Under the pieces are notes generated by a model, which made no database searches, was not told the origin of the DNA, and was given only the letters and a program-made list of their open reading frames with translations. From contig JAJPYH010000068.1 in assembly GCA_021205045.1 (NCBI GenBank), positions 1 through 17,005 of the forward strand: a DNA stretch of 17,005 nt, in the 5' to 3' direction. Origin of the DNA: Lachnospiraceae bacterium. Its GTDB lineage: Bacteria; Bacillota; Clostridia; Lachnospirales; Lachnospiraceae. The position numbers and the translations under genes were made by a program. Within the stretch, counting starts at the first letter, position 1. The number at the start of each line of letters is the position of its first letter. Below, one piece after another: positions 1-6,919 of this stretch.

Positions 1-534
1 AATCATATTTCTGTTGAAGGCTTATACTTTCCGGAGAAAGCGCTTGATATACTGAAAAGCAGGTCAGTGCAGGAGCTTGGGACTGGGAATGTGCCGGATC
101 CTTCTGATGAGGCGGATAAACAGATACTTCCGGAATCAACGCATGAGCCGTTAAAAGAGAAGGAACGTTCCGGTTTGAAATCCTTCCATTGGCGACGATT
201 TGCGGCAGCGGCCATAATAATATTTTCTATTGTTGTTGCAGGTCCGCATATACGCACATACATAAATGAGCCGCATATTATTTATTCCATGGAAAATTAC
301 ACAGATGATCCGGATTACGGTACAATCTATGAGATTGACTATGTTATTACTGCAGAGCCTACACATGAATGGATTCAGAATTATATTGATACCAGGGTCG
401 CGGCGTATGTGAAGCAGAAGGAACTGGATATCGAGATTGTTAAACTGGTTTTTTATGACAATAAGAAAAATCTGATAAATCGGGATGAGGAACAGATTTT
501 GGCTGATGCTTATGTTATTGTTGACCTGTATTGA
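1..534 (+). CDS. Partial membrane-anchored protein of unknown function, 5' end outside the window
   Basis: The reading frame is open from base 1, so the gene starts upstream of the window. A GTG at 67 exists in the same frame, but nothing marks it as the true start. The visible 177 residues have a hydrophilic N-terminal part, a basic stretch (FHWRRF), then one hydrophobic segment of about 18 residues (AAAAIIIFSIVVAG, coded near 201-245). About 95 residues rich in acidic and aromatic residues follow. One transmembrane helix with a cytoplasmic N-terminal part and an external C-terminal part fits an anti-sigma-like or sensor-like layout, but I recognise no family. The next gene starts 18 bases after the stop, so the two are probably co-transcribed. 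Confidence 0.7.
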   Translation, partial: NHISVEGLYFPEKALDILKSRSVQELGTGNVPDPSDEADKQILPESTHEPLKEKERSGLKSFHWRRFAAAAIIIFSIVVAGPHIRTYINEPHIIYSMENYTDDPDYGTIYEIDYVITAEPTHEWIQNYIDTRVAAYVKQKELDIEIVKLVFYDNKKNLINRDEEQILADAYVIVDLY

Positions 535-552
535 AAACGGAAGGGATATACC

Positions 553-918
553 ATGAGAAAGTTAACAATTAAAACATATTATATTATGCCGCTATTGATG
601 TTGTGTCTGTTTCCTTCTCTGACCACTGTTCATGCACAGGACCTGAAAAAGGAAATAGTGAGTGAGTATACGGCTGAGAATTCGTCATTAATCATTGAAG
701 AGGTATTGGAGATTGAAACCAGCTATAATGCTGATTCTGACAGTATTTATGTTACGAGAAGGCTGACATATGAAGGATATGTAACACCTCCGCTTGAGCT
801 GGAATGTACTGAAACAATAGATGGCATTACATATACAGGGACTTTGAAGCTCAGGAGTTATTCACGAACAGATAACACTACGGTTGCTGTATATGTGGGA
901 ACATTGAATGCGAATTGA
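553..918 (+). CDS. Small secreted protein of unknown function
   Basis: The protein has 121 residues. It starts with a basic N-terminus, a hydrophobic core (YYIMPLLMLCLFPSLTTV) and a probable signal peptidase I site after VHA at residue 28. The mature part of about 93 residues alternates polar and beta-branched residues, suggesting a small beta-rich domain, and contains one Cys. The ATG is preceded by GGAAGGGA at a reasonable distance. The gene lies 18 bases downstream of the partial membrane protein, so the pair probably forms an operon and may act together at the cell surface. I recognise no domain family. Confidence 0.65.
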   Translation: MRKLTIKTYYIMPLLMLCLFPSLTTVHAQDLKKEIVSEYTAENSSLIIEEVLEIETSYNADSDSIYVTRRLTYEGYVTPPLELECTETIDGITYTGTLKLRSYSRTDNTTVAVYVGTLNAN

Positions 919-1062
919 TGATGGTCGAAGGCCAGACGATATGTTTAAGTAAGAAAATATTAGGTAGTCGTTTTAACGCAAAAGAAATTTCGTATTCAGC
1001 AGGACGGGGGATGGGATGAAAGCGATAATTTAATTATGCTTTCAAGAAATGAGCACTAATAT

Positions 1063-1452
1063 GTGCTGATAAAGACAAATGATGAGCATGCTGCACATAT
1101 ACTTGATAGGGATGTTCAGATGCTCGTAGAGAAGTGGATAAATGAAAAAGGTATAGATCTGTTCGGAGACGGTATTCATGCTGAATTGAGCGATGAACAG
1201 CTTGACCAGATTGAAAAAATGCAGAATGAAAAGTATGGGGAGGTTTTTATAGGGCGCGACAATATGTATTATGTGGGAGAACGGGTGTATGTGGATGAAT
1301 ATGGTAATATTTATTTTGAGTGTACGCATTGGGAGGATAACGCTTTTCCTGAGGCGCTCGGGGAAGCCGTTCTGTTTTTTTCGTATCATTCAGATACAGA
1401 AGAGTTCAATGCTGTTGATATGATGTATTGTCCGTTGTATGTATATGAATGA
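1063..1452 (+). CDS. Hypothetical protein, possibly the 3' part of a gene broken by a stop codon
   Basis: This is a 129-residue acidic ORF beginning at GTG 1063. The sequence looks genuinely coding (balanced composition, motifs such as YVDEYGNIYFECTHW), but I recognise no family. The start is doubtful because no Shine-Dalgarno sequence lies upstream. The same frame is also open from 964 to a TAA at 1057-1059, just one codon before the GTG, and that stretch reads as plausible protein (TQKKFRIQQDGGWDESDNL). The simplest reading is one older ORF (964-1452 or longer) interrupted by a nonsense mutation. A real short protein starting at GTG 1063 or at the ATG at 1120 is possible. Confidence 0.45.
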   Translation: MLIKTNDEHAAHILDRDVQMLVEKWINEKGIDLFGDGIHAELSDEQLDQIEKMQNEKYGEVFIGRDNMYYVGERVYVDEYGNIYFECTHWEDNAFPEALGEAVLFFSYHSDTEEFNAVDMMYCPLYVYE

Positions 1453-1513
1453 AAAATTTGATCCCCCAGTTATGCTGGGAGAATAGAGTAAGCAGTAGTG
1501 AAAAGGATAATAA

Positions 1514-1954
1514 TTGGGAATAATGGGATTAAGGATGAAAGTCAGAAAATTATTCATATTGCTTGTTGCTTTATCATTGTCGGTGACCTCCTGCGGAAAA
1601 TATACGGATGTGACTGCAAATGATCATGAAAATATATCTGTATCTGAATCTGAGCAACCGGAAGATGAGGCGGCTGATGAAGAAGAAACTGTAATGGATT
1701 ATGCCAATATGACGAAGGAGGAATTAGAGAGGATTTTTGATATCTATGGCACCTGCGTACAATATCATACAGATCCACAGGAATTGGCAGATTATCTGCG
1801 TGAGAGCAGTACATCCGAAGTGTTTTCTCCTTTTTCCAGTGTATCTATATACGAAGAAGACGAATGGAAAGAAAGAATGGCAGCATACTATGGTGAAGAC
1901 TGGGAAGTAAGTACACCTCAGGAAGCATCGGATAAGAACAGTCCGGGACGGTGA
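1514..1954 (+). CDS. Lipoprotein of unknown function, apparently frameshifted near its 3' end
   Basis: The product is a predicted lipoprotein. A basic N-region (MKVRK), a hydrophobic core (LFILLVALSLS) and the lipobox VTSC give a lipid-modified Cys near residue 27, followed by an acidic linker. The rest is acidic with no domain I recognise. TTG 1514 is chosen because AAAAGGA lies 6 bases upstream; ATG 1523 and ATG 1535 in the same frame are alternatives. The frame ends at TGA 1952. The -1 frame, from about 1936 to TAG 2032-2034, continues with good protein sequence (EQSGTVIHVACETQRIAVMY and onward, ending IIDFQG). One missing base near 1933-1936 therefore probably truncated a protein some 27 residues longer. 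A terminator follows the longer version directly. Confidence 0.55.
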   Translation: MGIMGLRMKVRKLFILLVALSLSVTSCGKYTDVTANDHENISVSESEQPEDEAADEEETVMDYANMTKEELERIFDIYGTCVQYHTDPQELADYLRESSTSEVFSPFSSVSIYEEDEWKERMAAYYGEDWEVSTPQEASDKNSPGR

Positions 1955-2036
1955 TTCATGTTGCGTGCGAGACACAGCGGATTGCAGTTATGTATGAGAG
2001 CGGGGATATTGTTATAATTGATTTTCAGGGATAGAA

Positions 2037-2077
2037 GGCTTCCGGTACGTTTTATGTATCGGGAGTCTTCTTTTTAT
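2037..2077 (+). terminator. Rho-independent terminator after the lipoprotein gene
   Basis: GGCTTCCGGTAC (2037-2048) pairs over its full 12 bases with GTATCGGGAGTC (2056-2067), using three G-U pairs and a 7-base loop. The stem is followed by TTCTTTTTATTTC. It begins only three bases after the stop of the frameshift-extended lipoprotein ORF (2034), which supports 2034 as the original gene end. Confidence 0.8.
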
Positions 2078-2189
2078 TTCTGCTTTACTTTCATGCTGCA
2101 TTTATTTATACTGATAGCGTGAAAGAAAGCAGCTGTATGACGCAGCAGGGGATGTTGGGTATCACCTGGAACGAAGAGGGAGGCGGCTT

Positions 2190-2335
2190 ATGAAACTGAC
2201 ATTTATCGGTGCGGCTCACGAGGTCACGGGCATCTGCTGGGCAGCGCTGCCAGGGGCTGCGAGGGCATGGCTAATAAGGATCTGCTGAGGTACGCGGAGA
2301 GGATGGAGAGTCTGGCGGAGGAGATGAGGAAATAA
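2190..2335 (+). pseudogene. Remnant of an MBL-fold (YSH1/RNA-specificity type) hydrolase with its centre deleted
   Basis: ATG 2190, behind a strong GAGGGAGG site, opens with MKLTFIGAAHEVTG. That is the characteristic N-terminus of bacterial metallo-beta-lactamase-fold hydrolases of the YSH1/CPSF exonuclease type, which run to roughly 530 residues. After about 17 residues the similarity stops and the frame ends at 2284. A different frame, ending at TAA 2333-2335, encodes EGMANKDLLRYAERMESLAE and a few more residues, which resembles the C-terminal helix of the same family (pattern NKDLxxFAxxIxxL). The two ends of one gene therefore lie within 150 bases, and almost all of the catalytic centre is missing. 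The N-terminal match is strong; the C-terminal match is from memory and less certain. Confidence 0.6.
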
Positions 2336-2461
2336 CGAAACCCATGGGAGAACATTTACAGCGTCATTTGGAAGAATCTTTGCTGTGACAGAACGGCTGT
2401 CGTGGGATTAATTGGAAATTTTTTACTGGTGGCACTGGAAATAAGCTTCGAATGATGATAA

Positions 2462-2514
2462 AATATTCTTAAATGTTGATGGCACATACATTTTAATATT
2501 CCAAAATGTTGATG
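2462..2514 (+). repeat. Two 20-bp direct repeats upstream of the first ATPase gene
   Basis: AATATTCTTAAATGTTGATG (2462-2481) and AATATTCCAAAATGTTGATG (2495-2514) differ at two central bases and are spaced 33 bp apart, about three helical turns. They end 44 bp before the start codon at 2558. This arrangement fits a pair of protein-binding sites in a promoter region. I cannot place a convincing -35/-10 pair there. The rest of the 2336-2557 stretch shows no gene that I can support. Confidence 0.4.
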
Positions 2515-2557
2515 AAATGCGAAAAAAGAATTGAATTTTGTTGATATGAGGTGCTTT

Positions 2558-3865
2558 ATGCTGAAAAGAAAAGCGACAGATGATATTAAAAAATGGGTTT
2601 GTTCGAAGAATAAAAAATGCCTTATCGTTCAGGGAGCCAGACAAACAGGAAAAACATATATCATTGAACGGTTTGCAGAGGAGAACTATGAGGAGTTTGT
2701 TGAAATCAATTTCAAACAGCTGCCTTCCGCAACTGATATTTTTACCGGTGATCTTACGGTGGACAATATGATCATGGCCATGCGCTTCCGTTTCCCTGAA
2801 AAGAAAATGATTCCCGGGAAAACCATGATTTTTCTGGATGAGATTCAGGAGTGTCAGGAAGCGATCACATCACTGAAGTTTTGGGCAATAGACAATCGCT
2901 TTGATGTGATTGCTTCAGGGTCACTTCTTGGAATAGATTATAAGCGTGCATCCTCTTATCCCGTTGGATATGTGGATTATCTGAGAATGTACGGGCTTGA
3001 TTTTGAAGAATTCCTCTGGGGTTTGGGAATTTCAGAAGCTATGACAGGGAATTTATGCAATTATCTTCATTCACAAACTGTGATACCTGAGGCCGTCAAT
3101 TCTCAGATGATGAATTATTACCGGCAGTATATTGCAACAGGAGGTATGCCGGAGGCAGTACAAAAATATGTAGATACAAGAGATTTCAGGGAGGTAGACA
3201 GGATACAGAGGAGCCTTTTACAGGGATATCAGTATGACATAGCGCATTATGCGACGGCAGAAGAAAAAGTAAAAGCGGAGAAATGCTACCTTTCTCTTAC
3301 AAAGCAGCTGTTGGAGAAAGAAAATCATAAATTTCAATATAAGGAAGTTGAGCATGGTGGCAGAGCCCAGAAATATTTTTCGAGTATTGAGTGGCTTCTT
3401 CGCGCAGATATGGTGCATTTGTGCAAGCTTGTGACAGATGTCAGATTTGATCTGGACGATTATGCAAGGGACGATTTCTTCAGGGCGTATACAACAGATT
3501 TGTCACTGCTGATGGCAATGAAGGACTTTTCATTAAAACAGCATATTGTAGAAAATACCTTAGAGGGAAACTCCAAGGGAGGCATATATGAATGTGCAAT
3601 AGCGGATGCTCTTTATAAAAAGGGTTACCAGCTGTATTTCTATAAAAATGAGACAACAAAAAAAGAAATAGATGTCATGATTCAAAAAGATGGAAAGGTA
3701 CTTCCTATTGAAGTTAAGAGCGGAAATACACGGGCAAGCTCCCTCAGATCACTTATGAAGAATCATAAGGATATTGCTTATGGATATAAGCTTGTGGAGG
3801 GAAACACAGGGGTGAGTGAAGACCGGATCATTACACTGCCTCTATATATGATTGCGTTTATCTGA
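2558..3865 (+). CDS. ATPase with AAA_14 domain and C-terminal DUF4143 (PD-(D/E)XK-like) domain
   Basis: The protein has 435 residues from ATG 2558, which has TGAGGTG 5 bases upstream; in-frame starts at 2531 and 2546 have poorer sites. The N-terminal half is a P-loop ATPase. It shows Walker A GARQTGKT (26-33), Walker B MIFLDEIQE with D94 and E95, and a sensor-like strand VIASGSLLGI. The C-terminal domain has the DUF4143 signature, EIDV (D372) followed by PIEVKSG (E385, K387), which is the PD-(D/E)XK nuclease-like core. The length is usual for the family. These proteins are common in Firmicutes, Bacteroidetes and archaea, often as strain-variable genes. A role in DNA or nucleic-acid handling is suspected, but no reaction is established. 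An inverted repeat and a degraded ORF lie downstream. Confidence 0.92.
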   Translation: MLKRKATDDIKKWVCSKNKKCLIVQGARQTGKTYIIERFAEENYEEFVEINFKQLPSATDIFTGDLTVDNMIMAMRFRFPEKKMIPGKTMIFLDEIQECQEAITSLKFWAIDNRFDVIASGSLLGIDYKRASSYPVGYVDYLRMYGLDFEEFLWGLGISEAMTGNLCNYLHSQTVIPEAVNSQMMNYYRQYIATGGMPEAVQKYVDTRDFREVDRIQRSLLQGYQYDIAHYATAEEKVKAEKCYLSLTKQLLEKENHKFQYKEVEHGGRAQKYFSSIEWLLRADMVHLCKLVTDVRFDLDDYARDDFFRAYTTDLSLLMAMKDFSLKQHIVENTLEGNSKGGIYECAIADALYKKGYQLYFYKNETTKKEIDVMIQKDGKVLPIEVKSGNTRASSLRSLMKNHKDIAYGYKLVEGNTGVSEDRIITLPLYMIAFI

Positions 3866-4048
3866 GGGGAAAACTTAGAAACAATCGCGAAATTTCCCGG
3901 GTATAGTGTCAGAACAGTAAAAAGCTGGCTGAATCTGATACCGCAGAAATTTCTGATTTTTACTGTTGAGGTTGACTTACGGATTTTGGAACGCTACAAT
4001 AACAAAAAAGTAAGATTATCTCATTCATGTGTTATGGCAGCAGAATAG
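3866..4048 (+). other. Degraded ORF in frame after the ATPase stop, HTH-like, no start codon
   Basis: Directly after the TGA at 3863-3865 the same frame stays open for 60 codons, to TAG 4046-4048. It begins GENLETIAKFPGYSVRTVKSW, which resembles a helix-turn-helix segment (LxxIAxxxGYSxRTVxxW). There is no ATG until five codons before the end and no ribosome binding site, so it is not a normal gene. It may be the remnant of another gene fused here by deletion, or chance. The HTH reading is by eye only. Confidence 0.3.
3913..3967. repeat. Inverted repeat between the two ATPase-nuclease genes
   Basis: AACAGTAAAAA (3913-3923) and TTTTTACTGTT (3957-3967) are perfect 11-bp inverted copies separated by 33 bases. 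Inside the spacer is the perfect 12-base palindrome CAGAAATTTCTG. The right arm contains a T5 run. The structure could fold in RNA or DNA and could act as a weak terminator, or it could mark a recombination scar. The function is not known. Confidence 0.45.
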
Positions 4049-4063
4049 AACGGAGAGACTGCA

Positions 4064-5746
4064 ATGGAAAAACGAAGATTGCCGATTGGAACTGACAATT
4101 TCTCAAAATTGCGTCAGAATCATCTGTATTATGTGGATAAGACAGGGCTGATCAGGGAATTACTGGAAAGCTGGAGTGAGGTCACTCTTTTTACGCGTCC
4201 GCGCCGCTTCGGGAAGACTTTGAATACAAGTATGCTCAAAGCTTTTTTTGAAATTGGAACAGAGAAAGCTCTTTTTGACGGGCTGGTAATCTCTCAGGAA
4301 AAAGAACTCTGCGATCAATATATGGGAAGGTTCCCTGTTATTTCGGTGAGTTTGAAAACGGTGGAAGCCGCCGACTATGATTCCGCACGCTTGAGACTTT
4401 GGAATGTGGTCAGAGAGGAAGCAGAGCGTTTTTCCTTTTTGGTGCAAAGTGGGCGGCTGGATGCCCTGGATAAAGAAAACTTCATGCGTCTGAGAAAAGG
4501 AGAGGGCAGCCTGGAGGAGAGCCTTCTGATGCTTTCCAGAATTCTGTGTAAGCATTATGATCAAAAGGTGATTATTCTGATTGATGAATATGATGTTCCG
4601 TTGGATAAATCTGCCAGGTATGGATACTATGACAGAATGATTATTCTGATTCGCACGATGTTCAGTGCTGTTCTGAAAAGCAATGATTATTTGCAGTTTG
4701 CAGTTCTCACAGGCTGTATGAGAATATCAAAGGAAAGCCTTTTTTCGGATTTAAATAATCTGAAGGTGTATTCCATTGTTGATAATCGTTTTGATGAATG
4801 GTTTGGCTTTACCGACGCCGAAGTCAGGAAAATGCTGGAAGATTTTGAACTGACAGATTACTATGAACAGACGAAGGAATGGTATGATGGTTATCGAATT
4901 GGCCAGCAGGATGTGTACTGCCCCTGGGATGTGATCAATTGGTGCGACAAGCTGATCAACGATACCAACCATGATCCGGAAAACTTCTGGGCAAACACCA
5001 GTGGTGATGATCGTATTCTGCAGTTTGTAGATATGGCGGACGATGCCACAAAGAGAGAATTGGAACGCCTGTCAGCAGGAGAAAGCGTGGAGAAAGATCT
5101 GACGCTTAATCTGACTTATAATGAGCTTGGCAACAGCATGAACCATTTCTGGAGCGTTCTTTTTACAGCGGGATATCTGACACAATGTGGAAAAAACGAA
5201 TATGGAGAATACAGACTCGTTATTCCCAATAGAGAGATAAATCATGTCTTTGACCAGCAGATTAAGAGATGCTTTTATCGGAAAATAGGAAGCAATCTGA
5301 CTGCGCTGTACAAAGCGCTTTCAGAGGGGAATGCCCGGACTGTGGAAGAACAGCTGAATATCAGTATGCGGGAATCCATCAGTTTTATGGACGGAGGCAA
5401 TTCTGATGAACAAAGAGAATCCTTCTATCATGGACTTTTGCTTGGCATGCTCAAGGATCGCAGCGGCTGGAAAATTCGTTCCAACAGAGAAGCGGGGAGT
5501 GGCCGCGCCGATATTATTGTGATAGATCAGGTGAATAGCAGCGGTTATATTATTGAAGTAAAATATGCGAAAGACGCGAAAAATGAAAACGATGTGGCTG
5601 CTCTTGAAAAATGGGCGGATATTGCCTTGAAGCAGGTTGAAAATAATCAGTATGACCAATATTTTGCGGACGGGGAGATTCATCATATTTTCAAGTATGG
5701 AGTTGCGTTTTATAAAAAGAAGTGTCGGGTGAAAAAGCAACTCTGA
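4064..5746 (+). CDS. AAA-ATPase-like protein with C-terminal PD-(D/E)XK domain (PF09820/PF08011 type)
   Basis: The product has 560 residues; the ATG follows GGAGAG by 6 bases. The N-terminus MEKRRLPIGTDNFSKLRQ, the YYVDKT motif and the atypical Walker A RPRRFGKT (45-52) are hallmarks of the AAA-ATPase-like (PF09820) family. Walker B is ILIDEYDVPLD, with D174 and E175. The C-terminal domain is PDDEXK_9-like: GRADIIV (D483) and IIEVKYAK (E498, K500). The length is typical (about 520-580). The family is very abundant and variable in gut Firmicutes and Bacteroidetes, and no member has an established function that I know of. It lies about 200 bp after another ATPase-nuclease gene on the same strand but is not closely related to it. 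Confidence 0.93.
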   Translation: MEKRRLPIGTDNFSKLRQNHLYYVDKTGLIRELLESWSEVTLFTRPRRFGKTLNTSMLKAFFEIGTEKALFDGLVISQEKELCDQYMGRFPVISVSLKTVEAADYDSARLRLWNVVREEAERFSFLVQSGRLDALDKENFMRLRKGEGSLEESLLMLSRILCKHYDQKVIILIDEYDVPLDKSARYGYYDRMIILIRTMFSAVLKSNDYLQFAVLTGCMRISKESLFSDLNNLKVYSIVDNRFDEWFGFTDAEVRKMLEDFELTDYYEQTKEWYDGYRIGQQDVYCPWDVINWCDKLINDTNHDPENFWANTSGDDRILQFVDMADDATKRELERLSAGESVEKDLTLNLTYNELGNSMNHFWSVLFTAGYLTQCGKNEYGEYRLVIPNREINHVFDQQIKRCFYRKIGSNLTALYKALSEGNARTVEEQLNISMRESISFMDGGNSDEQRESFYHGLLLGMLKDRSGWKIRSNREAGSGRADIIVIDQVNSSGYIIEVKYAKDAKNENDVAALEKWADIALKQVENNQYDQYFADGEIHHIFKYGVAFYKKKCRVKKQL

Positions 5747-5770
5747 TGGCTGGAGACCTGGCCATGATTT

Positions 5771-5805
5771 TAGTCAATTATGATTTACTAAATTATAATT
5801 GACTA
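5771..5805. terminator. AT-rich hairpin between convergent genes
   Basis: TAGTCAATTAT (5771-5781) and ATAATTGACTA (5795-5805) form a perfect 11-bp inverted repeat with a 13-base loop. It lies between the ATPase gene (ends 5746) and the convergent AraC-type gene, whose TAG stop (5803-5805) is part of the right arm. It may serve as a bidirectional terminator, but the stem is weak and there is no clear T-tract after it on either strand. Confidence 0.4.
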
Positions 5806-6654
5806 TAAGGACGCCCGATTCTCACTCCTCCACTCCCTTGGGGAAACCCCATACACAGATTTAAACGCTCTTGAGAAATGCAGTTGGTTTGGATAGCCGA
5901 CTGCATTTCCTGTGTCCGCCACTGACATGTCTGTCAGCTTCAACAGCTCCGCCGCCTTGGTCATGCGGTAGGAGATGAGAAACTGCTGTGGGGATTTGCC
6001 CGTGGCTTCATGAAATATTTTCCCGAAATAACTTCTGTTCAGGCCGCAGACCGCGGCAATATCCTCCACGGTAATATCATTCTGAAAATTCTGTTCTATG
6101 TAGGTGAAGGCCTCCTTGACGTAGAAATCCCGAAGAGAGCTGCCCTGGCTGATCCGCATGGCGCCGGGGGCCCGCATAAAGCTGTCGATGAACAGGTAGA
6201 GATGGCCGATCAGGTGGAAGGGGGATTCCTCCCGGTGGTCGACGATGTAGAGCATCTCATTTTTCATGGTTTCGGCGATGTCCTTGCTGCGCACCTTATA
6301 GACGGGGTTGTCCAGGCTTAAGCCGGCCAGTTCCACTGTTTCCTTGGCGCGCAGGCCGTCAAATTCCAGCCACACATATTCCCAGGGAAGGTTCCGGTCG
6401 GCAATGTAGGTGCAGATCTGGCGGGGAAAGAGCATGAAGCCCTGGCCGCTACGAACCTGGTAGGTGACGGTTTCGCCTTTGGAGTTATCGGCGTAGAGGG
6501 TGCCGGTGCCGGAGAGGCAGTAGTGGAAGAGATAGTGGTTTCTGGCGGCCGGGCCGAAGGAGTGGGAGGGGTCGCACTGCTCCCTGCCGAACTGGTACAG
6601 GCCCAGATCCACGAAATTTTCACTTGGAAAGACGGAAAAAACGAAGTCACTCAT
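5803..6654 (-). CDS. AraC-family transcriptional regulator of the sugar operon
   Basis: The protein has 283 residues. The start at 6654 has GGAGG 7 bases upstream (CCTCC at 6661-6665 on the plus strand). A longer ORF start at 6756 lies upstream of the probable transcription start and is rejected. The N-terminal half is a cupin-type ligand-binding domain (HYLFHYCLSGTGTL, then a run ending QGFMLFPRQICTY). The last 100 residues carry the two AraC helix-turn-helix motifs (ITVEDIAAVCGLNRSYFGKIFH; MSVADTGNAVGYPNQLHFSRAFK) and end with the family signature YGVSPREWR. It is divergent from the sugar ABC transporter operon, with a 265-bp shared region, so it is probably its sugar-responsive activator. 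The inducer is not visible; a raffinose-type sugar is inferred from the neighbours. Confidence 0.95.
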   Translation of the reverse strand: MSDFVFSVFPSENFVDLGLYQFGREQCDPSHSFGPAARNHYLFHYCLSGTGTLYADNSKGETVTYQVRSGQGFMLFPRQICTYIADRNLPWEYVWLEFDGLRAKETVELAGLSLDNPVYKVRSKDIAETMKNEMLYIVDHREESPFHLIGHLYLFIDSFMRAPGAMRISQGSSLRDFYVKEAFTYIEQNFQNDITVEDIAAVCGLNRSYFGKIFHEATGKSPQQFLISYRMTKAAELLKLTDMSVADTGNAVGYPNQLHFSRAFKSVYGVSPREWRSENRASL

Positions 6655-6754
6655 GAAACACCTCCAAAGGAAGTATATCGTGACCCAAAAGGGCCGCGAT
6701 CCAATTCGCCGTTCGTCAGAAACGTGCGGGCATACTCCTTCCTCACTTTCGCTC

Positions 6755-6784
6755 ATTATATACCAAAATGCGTCATAACTTCAA
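6755..6784 (-). promoter_or_regulatory. Promoter of the AraC-type regulator gene
   Basis: On the minus strand, TTGAAG (6784-6779) is followed after 18 bp by TATAAT (6760-6755). Transcription would start near 6748, giving a leader of about 95 bases before the start codon at 6654. This also rules out the upstream ORF start at 6756. Confidence 0.6.
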
Positions 6785-6835
6785 GTATAGAAACAAAAAG
6801 CGGCAAAAATCCATAAAACAACCGAAATCAAGCCA

Positions 6836-6886
6836 TTCATTGCAAGCATAATGATATGTTACAATGCTTTTATCAAACATGTTGAA
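6836..6886 (+). promoter_or_regulatory. Probable activator-dependent promoter of the transporter operon
   Basis: An extended -10 element TGTTACAAT (6857-6865) has only a weak -35 (TTCATT, 6836-6841) at 18 bp, as expected for a promoter needing an activator. A-rich related stretches upstream (GGCAAAAATCCAT near 6802 and GAAATCAAGCCAT near 6824) could be AraC-type sites. An imperfect palindrome ATCAAACATGTTGAAT (about 6872-6887) lies at the expected transcription start. All assignments are by eye. Confidence 0.4.
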
Positions 6887-6919
6887 TCCCGGGAAATAAA
6901 AAAATAAAGGAGAAATGCT

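Noticed and set aside
6840..6865. TTGCAA and TACAAT as -35/-10 of the transporter operon
   Set aside because: The spacing is only 14 bp; the extended -10 with a weaker -35 at 18 bp fits better.
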